DNA of 64,000 nucleotides from Thalassotalea sp. 1_MG-2023 (GTDB taxonomy: Bacteria > Pseudomonadota > Gammaproteobacteria > Enterobacterales > Alteromonadaceae), in the NCBI RefSeq assembly GCF_030546745.1, contig NZ_JAUOPD010000002.1:124001-188000 (forward strand), read 5' to 3'. This document shows positions 46,638 through 56,791 of the stretch, one piece after another. Position 1 is the first letter of the stretch; the number at the start of each line of letters is the position of its first letter. A program made the translations under genes and the position numbers. Under the pieces are notes generated by a model, which was given only the letters and a program-made list of their open reading frames with translations, was not told where the DNA came from and made no database searches.

Positions 46638-47522
46638 ATGTTGGTAAAATCTATTCAGCATTTATCGTTATTCACCAAAAGATTTGCAAGTTATTGGCAG
46701 ACTAATTCCTGGCAAAATAATCACTATTTCACAGAAAAAACTAAAGCGGATAACGAAGGTGCCGTATTTTTCGTTGGAGCTGGAAGTGGCGACCCTGACC
46801 TCTTGACGTTGAAAGCCATTAAAGCCTTTAACGCGGCTGATGTGGTGTTGTTAGATTGGTTGGTGAGCGCTGAGATTAATCAGATGATCCCAGCTAACGT
46901 TAAGCGGGTTTTTGTGGGAAAACGTTGTGGTTATCATTCAATGAGTCAAACAGAAATATGCCAGCTGTTAGTAAGCTATGCTAATCAAGGGTTAACCGTC
47001 GTCAGATTGAAGGGGGGTGATCCATCGGTTTTTGGTCGATTAGCAGAAGAAACTCAAGTGTTAGATACTGAACATATTGCTTATCAGATCATTCCTGGTA
47101 TTTCCGCAGCAAATGGCTGTGCTGCTTCATCAGGTATCCCATTAACGCATCGTGAATGTGCAGCATCGGTTAAATTTGTCACTGCACATCGTCAAAATGC
47201 TGAACAAGACTGCGATTGGCAGCTACTAGCACAGGAAACAGGCACACTAGTGTTTTATATGGGGTTAAATAAAATAGCCATGATTTGTCAACAATTAATA
47301 GAGCATGGCATGGATAAAGACACCCCAATAGCCGTTATTGATAAAGGCACAGAGAAAGATCAGCAAGTGTGTTGTAGTACAATTAACGGAATAACGAATC
47401 AACAAGAGATATCTTGTTTTAATGGTCCTGCATTAATAGTCGTTGGTGAAGTTGTTAACCACCGAGCCAACATCACACCGCTAATTGAACTCAATTCAGA
47501 TGTGAATACACTTGTTTACTGA
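46638..47522 (+). CDS. cobA: Uroporphyrinogen-III C-methyltransferase
   Basis: 294 residues. After a variable N-terminal extension of about 45 residues the methyltransferase domain begins VFFVGAGSGDPDLLTLKA and continues with VVLLDWLVS, VRLKGGDPSVFGR and ITPGISAANG-like IIPGISAANGCAASSGIP. It makes precorrin-2, the precursor of the sirohaem used by NirB. The two other CysG activities are not fused here. It ends by overlapping the converging gene at 47516 by 7 bases. Confidence 0.9.
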   Translation: MLVKSIQHLSLFTKRFASYWQTNSWQNNHYFTEKTKADNEGAVFFVGAGSGDPDLLTLKAIKAFNAADVVLLDWLVSAEINQMIPANVKRVFVGKRCGYHSMSQTEICQLLVSYANQGLTVVRLKGGDPSVFGRLAEETQVLDTEHIAYQIIPGISAANGCAASSGIPLTHRECAASVKFVTAHRQNAEQDCDWQLLAQETGTLVFYMGLNKIAMICQQLIEHGMDKDTPIAVIDKGTEKDQQVCCSTINGITNQQEISCFNGPALIVVGEVVNHRANITPLIELNSDVNTLVY

Positions 47523-47821
47523 CGGTAGGTGTTTTCAAAATTGCCTAAGACATTAAACAGTTGTTCTATTTTTTTGACTAGCATAATAAGCAACTGCTGA
47601 TCTTGAGTTTGTTGCCACTTTAGTAAGTCGTCAGCAACTTCTTCTACATAGGGTTGAAAGGTATTGGCATTAGCGTTAAAACCGGCATCTTTGGTAAAAA
47701 TATTTTCAAAATTAGCCATCTTTTTTTCACGCAAATCCGTAAGTGTGGCATCTGCCGCCAACGACTTTTTTAAAATTATTGAAATATTGTCTACCAATTG
47801 TTTACTAACAGCTTCACTCAT
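47516..47821 (-). CDS. Hypothetical helical protein
   Basis: 101 residues that I do not recognise. It is largely alpha-helical and polar (SKQLVDNISIILKKSLAADA, then VEEVADDLLKWQQTQDQQLL), without signal peptide, membrane segment or cysteines. It sits 37 bases downstream of epmB on the same strand and could share its transcript. Codon use is like its neighbours. Confidence 0.6.
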   Translation of the reverse strand: MSEAVSKQLVDNISIILKKSLAADATLTDLREKKMANFENIFTKDAGFNANANTFQPYVEEVADDLLKWQQTQDQQLLIMLVKKIEQLFNVLGNFENTYRQ

Positions 47822-47857
47822 AATACGTTTATAGATTGTTCGAAATAATGGCGGCTA

Positions 47858-48874
47858 TTATGCCAGTTTTATGGGCGTTTTGTTAGCTTCTCCTGCAATT
47901 TCCCTTACCACTTTCGGCATTAAAAAGCCGGGTAAGGTCGCCATCATGTTTTTTACTAACGATTGTGCTTGTTGTTCGCTAATATCAAAATGAGCAACCC
48001 CTTGTACTTTATCAAATAAATGTAAGTAATACGGTTGAATGCCATGATCAAATAGCTGCTCACTTAATAGGCATAACGTGCTTACTTCGTCGTTAATTCC
48101 TTTTAATAAAACACTTTGATTGAACAGCGGTATTCTTGCTTGCCTTAAGGGTTCAATGGCGTTTGCAAATTGTTCATCTATTTCATTCGGATGATTTATA
48201 TGAAACACAAGGGTGCTTTTAAGTCGAGTGTTTGCCAGCATATTCACCAATTCAGATGTGATGCGTTGCGGGATCACAACGGGTAACCTACTGTGGATTC
48301 GTAATCGCTTTACATGTGAAATACGCTCTATTTGTGCGATTAACCATTGTAAGTGTTGATCATTAGCCATCAAAGGGTCACCACCGCTAAAGATCACTTC
48401 ATTAATTTCTTGATGTTCCGCTATGTAATCAAGTGCTTGCTGCCAACGCTGTTTATTTGGACTGTTATCAGCATAAGGAAAATGACGACGGAAACAGTAA
48501 CGACAATTAATCGCGCAACCCGCTTTAACTATCATCAATACACGATGAGTATATTTATGCAATAAACCTTCGGCGACTGTCTCATGCTCTGCTAACGGAT
48601 CGGCACTATACCCCTGAGTTTCAATAAATTCAGCTGACAAAGGCATCACTTGTTTTAGCAGGGGGTCGTCAATATCACCTTTCACCATTCGTGCAATAAA
48701 AGGTTTTGGCACTCGTACAGGGAAAAGTTTACGTGCTGAAAAGTGTGTTTGATAAACGTTAGGGTCAATATCAAGCATTTTTAACAGTACACTCGGGTCT
48801 GTCACAACGTCAGCTAACTCTTTTTGCCAAGAAGTGTGCAAATTATCGTGAATATAGGGTATTATTTGCGGCAT
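47858..48874 (-). CDS. epmB: EF-P beta-lysylation protein (radical SAM aminomutase)
   Basis: 338 residues of the KamA/lysine 2,3-aminomutase type. The radical SAM cluster motif [15 protein letters not shown] (CxxxCxxC) is followed by [14 protein letters not shown]. EpmB makes (R)-beta-lysine, which EpmA attaches to EF-P. It is divergent from efp, with only 37 bases between start codons. Confidence 0.95.
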   Translation of the reverse strand: MPQIIPYIHDNLHTSWQKELADVVTDPSVLLKMLDIDPNVYQTHFSARKLFPVRVPKPFIARMVKGDIDDPLLKQVMPLSAEFIETQGYSADPLAEHETVAEGLLHKYTHRVLMIVKAGCAINCRYCFRRHFPYADNSPNKQRWQQALDYIAEHQEINEVIFSGGDPLMANDQHLQWLIAQIERISHVKRLRIHSRLPVVIPQRITSELVNMLANTRLKSTLVFHINHPNEIDEQFANAIEPLRQARIPLFNQSVLLKGINDEVSTLCLLSEQLFDHGIQPYYLHLFDKVQGVAHFDISEQQAQSLVKNMMATLPGFLMPKVVREIAGEANKTPIKLA

Positions 48875-48911
48875 TTATAATTTCAATCTCTCGAAAGTAA
48901 AGCGAGTATTT

Positions 48912-49481
48912 ATGGCTTCATTCAGTACTAACCAATTTAAAGCCGGTCTTAAATTAATGATCGACGGCGAACCTTGTAACATTTTAGAAAATGAAATCGT
49001 TAAGCCGGGTAAAGGCCAAGCATTTAACCGTGTAAAAATCCGTAAGTTAATTTCTGGCAAAGTGCTAGAAAAAACCTTTAAATCAGGTGATTCTGTCGAA
49101 GGTGCTGATGTAATGGATTCAGAACTTGGTTATTTATATGCCGATGGCGAATTCTGGCATTTTATGAATAATGACACCTTTGAGCAAGTTGCTGCGGACG
49201 AAAAAGCAGTTGGCGATAATATAAAATGGTTATCAGAAGGTGATTTATGTACGATAACGTTTTGGAATGGCACGCCAATTTCGGTAACGCCACCTAATTT
49301 TGTTGAGTTAGAAATTACCGAAACTGACCCAGGTTTAAAAGGTGATACTGCTGGCACTGGCGGTAAACCCGCTACCTTATCAACGGGCGCTGTAGTACGT
49401 GTTCCATTGTTCGTGCAAATTGGTGAAGTAGTGAAAGTTGATACTCGAACCGGTGAGTATGTTTCCCGAGCGGGTAAATAA
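48912..49481 (+). CDS. efp: Translation elongation factor P
   Basis: 189 residues, three-domain EF-P that rescues ribosomes stalled on polyproline. The tip loop VKPGKGQAF carries Lys34, the residue modified by EpmA/EpmB, in agreement with the adjacent epmB. The C-terminal [16 protein letters not shown] is invariant. Followed by a strong terminator. Confidence 0.97.
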   Translation: MASFSTNQFKAGLKLMIDGEPCNILENEIVKPGKGQAFNRVKIRKLISGKVLEKTFKSGDSVEGADVMDSELGYLYADGEFWHFMNNDTFEQVAADEKAVGDNIKWLSEGDLCTITFWNGTPISVTPPNFVELEITETDPGLKGDTAGTGGKPATLSTGAVVRVPLFVQIGEVVKVDTRTGEYVSRAGK

Positions 49482-49506
49482 AACGCTTCATTCTTTTGTT
49501 TAAAAC

Positions 49507-49530
49507 AGCCCTGCTAAGCAGGGCTTTTTT
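49507..49530. terminator. Terminator after efp
   Basis: AGCCCTGC, loop TAA, GCAGGGCT with six T following. The converging serine hydrolase ends at 49534, so it probably serves both. Confidence 0.88.
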
Positions 49531-49533
49531 ATT

Positions 49534-51027
49534 TTATTTTTTGTTAAAAGTAATACCATCGAGCGTGAGCGTATTAATGCTGTGTTGTTCAACATCAAAC
49601 CTTATGAGTTGCCCTCGAGTTGGTCTTAATTTTATACGTAATATATCTGGCTGATTAAAAGCTGTAGCGGTTGCTTGTAAATTTCCCCAAGTCACGAAAA
49701 ACTTTTCCTCCTTTAACGAAATATTTACTTCACCTGCAAATGGGTTTACATAGGTACCCGTATAAGCTTTTTTATCGAGTGTTAAAGTGAGCGGTTTATC
49801 TAGATAACTTTGTTCTTTTTCCGAAATCGCTGTGCGATATTTTTTAGCCATGTCTGCGAGTTTAGCTATTCTTGAAGCGGCTTTTTGCTCTATGTCATTT
49901 TCTTTTAATAAAGTGCCATAAATATAATCGGCAATAATATCTGTTAGCTTATCGTTTAACATGCCTTCGTTATTTAAAATAACCAATCCAATACCTTGCT
50001 CTGGCATAAAAGATAAATGTGGTCGATAACCATCAAAACTGCCAAAGTGATGGTAGGTTGTCTGATGTTTGTATGGGCCAATATACCAACCTAAGCAGTA
50101 GTGTGTGCGTTTAAAGTCGCCTCGTGCACTGTTGAGTGATGTAGTTAGTTGTTGTGTGTTGGTAATATTTTTAGATAATGAAGGTATCTGCTTAGTATTG
50201 AGTTGAAAGCGGAGAAATGTTGCCATATCGCTTACCGTTGAATAGAGTCCTCCTGCAGCATGTAAGGTATTGTCTTGTTTCTCTAAATAAAGTGTTTTAT
50301 GAGGCGATAATGAGAAGTAAGCATAAGGTTTGGCAATCTGTTGATTATTTCGTAAGGCTTCATCTTTAAACCCTGTAGTAGCGAACATGTTCATCGGTGT
50401 TAATACATGTTGCTGCACTGCAGTTTGCCATGGATTATGAAAGGTTTTTTCGTACCACAAACTGACAATATTATACCCAAGATTTGTATATTTAAACTGG
50501 CCAAGCGGGCTTTCTTCATTAACGTTTAATTGTGTCAACATGGCTAACTTTTGTGCTTGGTTATGTAAGCCTGTGATTGATACGGCTGTTGTTAAATATT
50601 GATCTGATAACCCTGAGGTATGTGAAAGTAAATGCTTGATTGTGATCTGTTCTGCTTTTATTCCAGCTTGGAACTTTACATCAGGGAACATTTCTTTAAG
50701 CGTAGTATTTGCACTGTACTTTGATTGGGATAATACTTCTTGTATTGCCAGTGAGAAAATCGGCTTAGTGATTGAAGCTATATAATACAGTGTATTTTTT
50801 GTCGCCTTTTCTTGTTTGGTTATATCGGCGAATCCGTGGGTATTTTGAAAAATGACGTTACCGTTTTTTACAACGGCTACAGCCATAGAGCTTTGTAGAT
50901 CTAGCGTGTTCATCGTGTTAACAAGAAAGCGATCAAATTGTTGCTGGTGAGTCTCAGCATGTGATAGTTGGCTGGCCATCATAAGTGTTATGGCTAGTAA
51001 GATGCGATTTATAACTTGCAGGTGCAT
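49534..51027 (-). CDS. Secreted serine hydrolase, class C beta-lactamase/esterase family
   Basis: 497 residues. Signal peptide (ILLAITLMMASQLSHAETH), then the beta-lactamase fold with SITK (YIASITKPIFSLAI) as SxxK, YTN (FKYTNLGYN) as YxN, and HFG (TYHHFGSFDGY) as the third motif. A C-terminal extension (about residues 400-497) is a DUF3471-like beta-domain. Members can be esterases, peptidases or penicillin-recognising enzymes; the substrate cannot be told from sequence. Confidence 0.85.
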   Translation of the reverse strand: MHLQVINRILLAITLMMASQLSHAETHQQQFDRFLVNTMNTLDLQSSMAVAVVKNGNVIFQNTHGFADITKQEKATKNTLYYIASITKPIFSLAIQEVLSQSKYSANTTLKEMFPDVKFQAGIKAEQITIKHLLSHTSGLSDQYLTTAVSITGLHNQAQKLAMLTQLNVNEESPLGQFKYTNLGYNIVSLWYEKTFHNPWQTAVQQHVLTPMNMFATTGFKDEALRNNQQIAKPYAYFSLSPHKTLYLEKQDNTLHAAGGLYSTVSDMATFLRFQLNTKQIPSLSKNITNTQQLTTSLNSARGDFKRTHYCLGWYIGPYKHQTTYHHFGSFDGYRPHLSFMPEQGIGLVILNNEGMLNDKLTDIIADYIYGTLLKENDIEQKAASRIAKLADMAKKYRTAISEKEQSYLDKPLTLTLDKKAYTGTYVNPFAGEVNISLKEEKFFVTWGNLQATATAFNQPDILRIKLRPTRGQLIRFDVEQHSINTLTLDGITFNKK

Positions 51028-51104
51028 AGAGGTATCTCGATTGGTGCATTATATAGAAACCAAAGCCAAGTCATCAAATAAATAGCGATGGTTTCCATGC
51101 TGAA

Positions 51105-51419
51105 TTAATCTCTAGGGGTGTAGCGGTAATGTGGCTTTTCTTCTGGCCAACTACTTAACGGAAAAGGGTATTTATCGGTATTAAGGGTTAAAAATTGGTT
51201 AATATGATAAATATAGTTATTTAAGCTTTCACCAAAGCCCTTAAGATGAGTGTTCGCTCGGCCAGTCACGAGTAATGATATAAATTGGAATACGGCAATT
51301 AAGGTGATAATAAAACGGGTAAAGCCTGCAATAAAACCAAATAGCAGCATGAATAAACCACGTAACCATGTACTTGCACTTAACCAGTTCTTTTTCTCTG
51401 TCGAATTAATCTCTCTCAT
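51105..51419 (-). CDS. DUF4389 membrane protein
   Basis: 104 residues with a hydrophobic segment of about 30-35 residues (LRGLFMLLFGFIAGFTRFII...), then a conserved FGESLNNYIYHINQFLTLNT and PFPLSSWP, the marks of DUF4389. Start ATG 51419 is set by AGGA six bases upstream; a longer start at 51470 is less likely. It lies 77 bases upstream of the serine hydrolase on the same strand. Function unknown. Confidence 0.8.
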   Translation of the reverse strand: MREINSTEKKNWLSASTWLRGLFMLLFGFIAGFTRFIITLIAVFQFISLLVTGRANTHLKGFGESLNNYIYHINQFLTLNTDKYPFPLSSWPEEKPHYRYTPRD

Positions 51420-51624
51420 AATATCCTCTACCACCTTAAGAAACATGACTGCAATAATGTAATACAACATCGCAGTTTACTTTTGATTGATACTTACCAT
51501 AAGCAAAAGCGTGACCATAAAAATTAAAGCTAATAATAACAACCAGTTAATAAAGGTATGAATAATGATGAATAGTGATTTTAACGACTCTTAGGTTTAA
51601 TTAGCCACTTTATATTGTTTTTTA

Positions 51625-51671
51625 TAGCCAACAAAGTAAGCCTGCAAATAGCAGGCTTACTTTGTTGGCTA
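51625..51671. repeat. Perfect 21-bp hairpin downstream of the dipeptidyl peptidase
   Basis: Arms 51625-51645 (beginning TAGCCAACAAAGTAAG) and 51651-51671 are perfectly complementary, loop AAATA. No T-run follows on either strand (ATAAAA after it on the minus strand), so it is not a standard terminator, though its place just after the DPP stop suggests an end-of-transcript role. Confidence 0.7.
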
Positions 51672-51681
51672 AAAGATGCCG

Positions 51682-54012
51682 TTATTTATTTTTTAAATGA
51701 CGATTGAAATATTGTGTTTTCATCGTATTTAGATGTAATGTTGTGCCTTCACCTTCGTAAATACCATGGCTACGGTTCGGGTACGACATAAACTCAAACT
51801 GTTTATTATGTTTGACCAATTCATTGATTAAACGCTCAGCACCTTGATAATGCACATTGTCATCACCGGTACCATGTACAAGCAATAAATTACCCTCTAG
51901 GTTTTTCGCATGCGTGATAGGAGAGCCTTGTTTGTAACCTTCTTCATAGTCAGGTAATAAACCAGAATAACGTTCTTGATAAATAGAATCATAGAGTTTT
52001 TGATCAGGTACAGGTGCTAATGAGATACCTACATGATATTTTTCAGGGTAGCGGAATAACATATTTAATGTCATTGAGCCGCCGCCAGAATGGCCCCAAA
52101 TACCAACGCGGTTTGTATCTATATAATCCCATCGTTCAGCCATGGCGTCTAACGCATCTGCTTGATCGCGTGAAGAAAGAATACCTACAGCGCCGTAAAT
52201 TGATTTACGCCATTCGCGTCCTTTAGGTGTTTGTGCGCCACGGCTATCTACTGAAGCAATAATGTAGCCTTGCTCCGTCATATAGCTATCCCATAAGTAG
52301 GAGTTACCTCGCCATCTATTTTGCACTGTTTGACCAGCAGGTTCACTGTAAACATAGAAAATAATTGGATATTGTTTACTTGGATCAAAGTCAGCAGGGC
52401 GCATGATGTAGCCGTCTAGTACGACACCGTCTCGGGCTTTTACTTGAAAGAATTCATGAGTAGGTTTATTCAGTTTTGCTAATTTGTTAACGAGTTTTTC
52501 ATTACTCATTAGCATGTGTTTTTCTTGATGCCCTTCAATAAACAATAAACGTTTTTGTGTTGGCTTATCAAACGCTGAATAACTATGCACAGCCCATTGG
52601 CCATTAGGTGACATTTGATAGTAATTTACACCGGCAAAATTATTAGGTGTTAAACGTTGATTAACAACACTGCCGTCTAGCTTACTACGATATAAATAGC
52701 GTTCAGAGGTATTGCCTATTGAGGCGGTAAAGTATACCCAACCACCTTGTTCATCAATGGTTTGTATCGAGCCAAATGCAGTGACATCGAAATCACCAGG
52801 GGTTAAATTAATAACTTCTTTACCGTCTCTTGAAATGCGGTATAGGTCACGCCAACCACTGCGTTCGCTTGTCCAAATAAAATAGTTGCCATCGTTTAAC
52901 CAGTGGGCATCATCATAGAAATCGAGAAAGGTTTCTTCTTGCTCGGTCATAATGCGGGTTAATTGGCCACTCGTGCTATCAGCAAGATATAAGCGATTCG
53001 TGTCTTGCTTGCGATTCACGTGTTGTATCAGTACTTCTTTACCGTTACCAGCCCAATTCATACGTGGAATGTACATATTACGAGAATTAAACGGTAAATC
53101 AGGAAAGATAGTTTCTTTAGTGGATAAATCAACAATACCTATTTTTGCGAGTGAGTTTGTTTCGCCCACTTTAGGATAAGGAAATTTTGTGATGGTAGGG
53201 TAAAGTTCGTCGGTGTTGTTGATCATGATGAAATCTTTACTGCCTGTGGTATCTAATTGCCAAAAAGCAATTTTGTTTCCATCAGGGCTCCAGCGAAAAC
53301 CATCACGAATTGAAAATTCTTCTTCATACACCCAATCAAATAAACCATTGATAATACCGTTACCCGCATCATTCGTTAATTGCGTAATGTTGTTGGTTGA
53401 TAAGTTCTCAACGTACACGTTATCTTCGCGCACATAAGCCACGCGTGTTCCGTCAGGCGAAAATTTTGCAAACATTAAACTGCTTGGCTTTGCGTTTGCT
53501 CCACCTAATTGCACTAGTTTATTTGTTGCAAGGTTTAGTACCCAATAGTCACCGCGGCTATTTGAACGCCAAACGCGTTTACTATTGGTGTAAATTAATA
53601 ATTGCTTGCGATCTTCTGACCAAATGTAGTCGTGGATAGCAAGTGGAGCATCTTGCCCCTTTGGTGTTAACTGTTGAGCACTTACTAATATTTCACGATC
53701 AAGCGTTTGGGGGTTATAGATGACGATATCTTTACCAACGGGAACTGATTTTCCTTCTTGATTTTTTTTGCTAGCAGTTGATTTTTCAATCGAGGTATAG
53801 CCGCTGTTGTCAGCTAACCAGCGTATGCGCCCAATTCTATCTGAACTAAATTCGTAATCTTGATAAATACGTTTTAGCGTTAATGCGCTCTCTTCTTTTG
53901 CGAGATTATTTTTTGCCTGTTCATTAGGCTTACTGTCTGTTGATTGGCAGGCCACAATCGCTGTGGTGAGCGCTGCACCTATAAGTAATTGCTTAATTGT
54001 TGTTAATTGCAT
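51682..54012 (-). CDS. Dipeptidyl peptidase IV, lipoprotein (S9 family)
   Basis: 776 residues. Start ATG 54012 (MQLTTIKQLLIG) has GAGGA upstream and gives a lipoprotein signal with LTTAIVAC lipobox. The N-terminal beta-propeller (DPP IV type) carries repeated WSPDG and WLNDGNYFIWTSE segments and the double-Glu motif in VYEEEFS that binds the substrate amino-terminus. The C-terminal alpha/beta hydrolase has the Ser in GHSGGG, Asp in HGTGDDNVH and His in NRSHGI. Cleaves X-Pro or X-Ala dipeptides from peptides, in the periplasm. Confidence 0.93.
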   Translation of the reverse strand: MQLTTIKQLLIGAALTTAIVACQSTDSKPNEQAKNNLAKEESALTLKRIYQDYEFSSDRIGRIRWLADNSGYTSIEKSTASKKNQEGKSVPVGKDIVIYNPQTLDREILVSAQQLTPKGQDAPLAIHDYIWSEDRKQLLIYTNSKRVWRSNSRGDYWVLNLATNKLVQLGGANAKPSSLMFAKFSPDGTRVAYVREDNVYVENLSTNNITQLTNDAGNGIINGLFDWVYEEEFSIRDGFRWSPDGNKIAFWQLDTTGSKDFIMINNTDELYPTITKFPYPKVGETNSLAKIGIVDLSTKETIFPDLPFNSRNMYIPRMNWAGNGKEVLIQHVNRKQDTNRLYLADSTSGQLTRIMTEQEETFLDFYDDAHWLNDGNYFIWTSERSGWRDLYRISRDGKEVINLTPGDFDVTAFGSIQTIDEQGGWVYFTASIGNTSERYLYRSKLDGSVVNQRLTPNNFAGVNYYQMSPNGQWAVHSYSAFDKPTQKRLLFIEGHQEKHMLMSNEKLVNKLAKLNKPTHEFFQVKARDGVVLDGYIMRPADFDPSKQYPIIFYVYSEPAGQTVQNRWRGNSYLWDSYMTEQGYIIASVDSRGAQTPKGREWRKSIYGAVGILSSRDQADALDAMAERWDYIDTNRVGIWGHSGGGSMTLNMLFRYPEKYHVGISLAPVPDQKLYDSIYQERYSGLLPDYEEGYKQGSPITHAKNLEGNLLLVHGTGDDNVHYQGAERLINELVKHNKQFEFMSYPNRSHGIYEGEGTTLHLNTMKTQYFNRHLKNK

Positions 54013-54184
54013 TGTGAGGTTCCTCATGGATAACGCCGTTACTTTAAATTGTATACAATTCAAAGGCAATAAGTCACCGTCATTATTCTAGCGCAAAATG
54101 TGAATTTTATTTTATTTATACGCTTGAATTTCGTGCATTATTGCCTCACCTATAGTCATTATTTGTTTTAATTTTTAAATCGAT

Positions 54185-55114
54185 ATGACCAAAGCACTCG
54201 AAATTTCAGATCTCAAGAAAACCTATAAAGGTGGCTTTCAAGCGTTAAAAGGGATTGACCTTTCCGTTGAAAATGGGGATTTTTTCGCGTTACTCGGCCC
54301 AAATGGGGCGGGTAAATCCACTACTATTGGCGTGATAACTTCTTTAGTGAATAAGTCTGCAGGAAGCGTAAAAGTGTTTGGTTATGATATTGATCAAGCA
54401 TTAGAAACGGCCAAAAGTCATATTGGTTTAGTGCCACAAGAGTTTAATTTTAATCAGTTTGAAAGTTTAACGAAAATACTCGTAAACCAAGCTGGCTATT
54501 ATGGCGTAGATCGAGAAACAGCTCATCAACGTGCTGAAAAGTATCTAAAGCAATTAGATTTATGGGAAAAAAGAGACAACGCAGCGCGCATGCTATCAGG
54601 CGGCATGAAGCGACGTTTAATGATTGCTCGGGCTTTAATGCATGAACCACAAATGCTGATTCTAGATGAACCTACAGCAGGGGTGGATATTGAACTAAGA
54701 CGCTCTATGTGGGACTTCCTTCGTGAGTTAAACAAGCAAGGTATTACCATCATCTTAACGACACATTACTTAGAAGAAGCAGAGATGCTGTGTCGTAATA
54801 TCGCTATTATTGATTCAGGTGTTATTGTTGAAAATACAGACATGAAATCATTACTTGCAAAACTAGACTTAGAAACCTTTATATTAGATCTCAAACCAAA
54901 CAGTAACACACCTGTCCTCAACGGATTTTGTTATCGGGTAATTGACGATCATACCGTAGAGGTTGATGTGAAAAAATCACAACGAATCAATGATGTATTT
55001 GCCCAGTTAAGTGAACAAAATATAGATGTGATCAGTATGAGAAACAAAAGCAACCGATTAGAAGAGCTGTTTGTCAGCCTCGTTGGAACAGGCGAAAAAG
55101 CGGAGGAAGTGTGA
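54185..55114 (+). CDS. ABC-2 exporter ATPase (YadG-like)
   Basis: 309 residues. Walker A LLGPNGAGKST, Q-loop VPQEFNFNQFESL, signature LSGGMKRRLMIARAL, Walker B MLILDEPTAGVDIELRR and the switch His in LTTHYLEEAEML. The closest known layout is YadG, partner of YadH, with a C-terminal domain of about 90 residues. Its exported substrate is unknown. No strong ribosome site is seen before ATG 54185. Stop overlaps the permease region. Confidence 0.88.
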   Translation: MTKALEISDLKKTYKGGFQALKGIDLSVENGDFFALLGPNGAGKSTTIGVITSLVNKSAGSVKVFGYDIDQALETAKSHIGLVPQEFNFNQFESLTKILVNQAGYYGVDRETAHQRAEKYLKQLDLWEKRDNAARMLSGGMKRRLMIARALMHEPQMLILDEPTAGVDIELRRSMWDFLRELNKQGITIILTTHYLEEAEMLCRNIAIIDSGVIVENTDMKSLLAKLDLETFILDLKPNSNTPVLNGFCYRVIDDHTVEVDVKKSQRINDVFAQLSEQNIDVISMRNKSNRLEELFVSLVGTGEKAEEV

Positions 55115-55116
55115 GT

Positions 55117-55890
55117 ATGTCATCGACAAGAAATATGGTTGCATTAAAAAGTATTTTACATAAAGAAACGCATCGGTTTATGCGTATTTGGGTGCAAACA
55201 TTAGTCCCACCTGCCATTACGATTAGTTTGTATTTTGTTATTTTTGGTTCGTTAATAGGGTCTAGAATTGGTCAAATGGGGGGCTTTGACTATATGTCTT
55301 TCATAGTACCTGGTTTGATTATGATGAGTGTAATAACGAATTCCTATTCTAACGTGGCTTCTTCGTTTTTTAGTGCTAAGTGGCAACGCAATGTCGAAGA
55401 GATGCTAGTTGCTCCTGTGCCTAACTGGGTGATCGTTGCTGGTTATGTTGGTGGCGGTATGGCTCGTGGTATATTGGTGGGCTTAATTGTGACCATTATT
55501 GCGATGTTTTTTACTCAGATCCAAATTCATAATGTGTGGGTGATCATTGCGACCGTTGCACTTACCTCCGCAACGTTTGCATTAGGTGGTTTGATTAATG
55601 CAGTATTTGCAGGTAGTTTCGACGATATTTCTATTATTCCTACCTTTGTATTAACACCATTAACGTATTTAGGCGGGGTATTTTATTCGATAAGTTTGTT
55701 GCCTGATTTTTGGCAAGGCGTGTCAAAAATTAATCCCATTGTCTATATGGTTAATGCTTTTCGCTATGGCTTTTTAGGTATTTCTGATGTCAGCTTACCT
55801 GTAGCATTTGGTGTGCTAGGTGCGTTTATTATTGGTTTATATGCCGTTGCAATGTATTTGATCACTAAAGGTATCGGGTTAAGAAGCTAA
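55117..55890 (+). CDS. ABC-2 exporter permease (YadH-like)
   Basis: 257 residues with six predicted membrane segments; ABC-2 type motifs are the FMRIWVQTLVPPAIT start and the late LTPLTYLGGVFYSISLLP. ATG 55117 lies 10 bases after GGAGG; GTG 55111, which overlaps the ATPase stop codon, is the alternative. The stop overlaps the start of the methyltransferase gene (TAATG), so the three genes are one operon. Confidence 0.88.
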   Translation: MSSTRNMVALKSILHKETHRFMRIWVQTLVPPAITISLYFVIFGSLIGSRIGQMGGFDYMSFIVPGLIMMSVITNSYSNVASSFFSAKWQRNVEEMLVAPVPNWVIVAGYVGGGMARGILVGLIVTIIAMFFTQIQIHNVWVIIATVALTSATFALGGLINAVFAGSFDDISIIPTFVLTPLTYLGGVFYSISLLPDFWQGVSKINPIVYMVNAFRYGFLGISDVSLPVAFGVLGAFIIGLYAVAMYLITKGIGLRS

Positions 55891-56573
55891 TGGATGAAAC
55901 GCAATTAGGAGATTCCAAAGTTATCGTGAGTAACCAAACCGGAGTTCACGAGAAACTGACAGAAATCGTTGAAAAACATTTAGCGCACCGCTCAAAAAAG
56001 CCCTTTCAACCACACACGTTAAAAGCGTTTGATGTTGCAAATGAACGAGTTAAGGCACATCAAGGAGAGGTGATACTTGATTCATGCTGCGGTGTTGGTC
56101 AAAGCACCAGACTATTAGCGAAAAATAACCCTAATGCGTTAGTTATTGGGGTTGATAAATCAGCGCATCGTATCAAGCGTAATGATGAAGAATTAATAGA
56201 ACGTACAGATACACAGGGGGTTGATAATTACCTGTTGCTTCGTGCAGATCTTAATGACTTCTACCGTTTGATTGTCCAGGAAAAGTGGCAAGTCGATCAA
56301 CATTATATTCTTTACCCCAATCCTTGGCCTAAAAGTAAACACATACAGCGCCGATGGCATGGCAGCGCTGTGTTTCCTGAAATAATTTCAATAGGCAAAC
56401 GCATCACCTTACGTAGTAATTGGCGTTTATACTTAGAAGAGTTTTTGCTAGCAGCTCAGCTGGCTCATCGTAACGGTGAGATTACTGAAGTTGAAAGTAG
56501 TCTAGCATTCACTCCTTTTGAAGCTAAATATCAAGCGAGTGGGCAAACCTGTTGGCAGTTAAATATTGTCTAG
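55890..56573 (+). CDS. TrmB-like tRNA (guanine-N7) methyltransferase family protein
   Basis: 227 residues. SAM-binding motif ILDSCCGVGQST, then ADLNDFYRL and the TrmB signature YPNPWPKSKHIQRRWHG. It is probably a TrmB paralogue rather than the main TrmB: the usual FPDPWPKKRH is altered and the N-terminus (MDETQLGDSKVIVSNQTG) is unlike it. Translationally coupled to the ABC permease by one-base overlap. Substrate uncertain. Confidence 0.75.
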   Translation: MDETQLGDSKVIVSNQTGVHEKLTEIVEKHLAHRSKKPFQPHTLKAFDVANERVKAHQGEVILDSCCGVGQSTRLLAKNNPNALVIGVDKSAHRIKRNDEELIERTDTQGVDNYLLLRADLNDFYRLIVQEKWQVDQHYILYPNPWPKSKHIQRRWHGSAVFPEIISIGKRITLRSNWRLYLEEFLLAAQLAHRNGEITEVESSLAFTPFEAKYQASGQTCWQLNIV

Positions 56574-56791
56574 TTAGCGTGAATAATGAAATAAACTAAG
56601 TACATTGTTGTTGGTCAATTTTTTCAAAATTGTTGGTTAAAATTACCATTTTGTTGTTTTTGTAACTACTATTAATTATAGTGTTATTGATTGTTTTTAT
56701 AAGGAAGTTCAATAAAAACAATGGTATATCAACATTGGTCTGATATTTGTTTATAGATAAGCATCAGTCAATTTTAATATAGGAAATGAAA

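Noticed and set aside
51477-51590. Minus-strand hydrophobic frame (ESLKSLFIIIHTFINW... ending SINQK)
   Set aside because: Looks like a membrane span, but there is no ATG or GTG and the only TTG lies in mid-span without a ribosome site.
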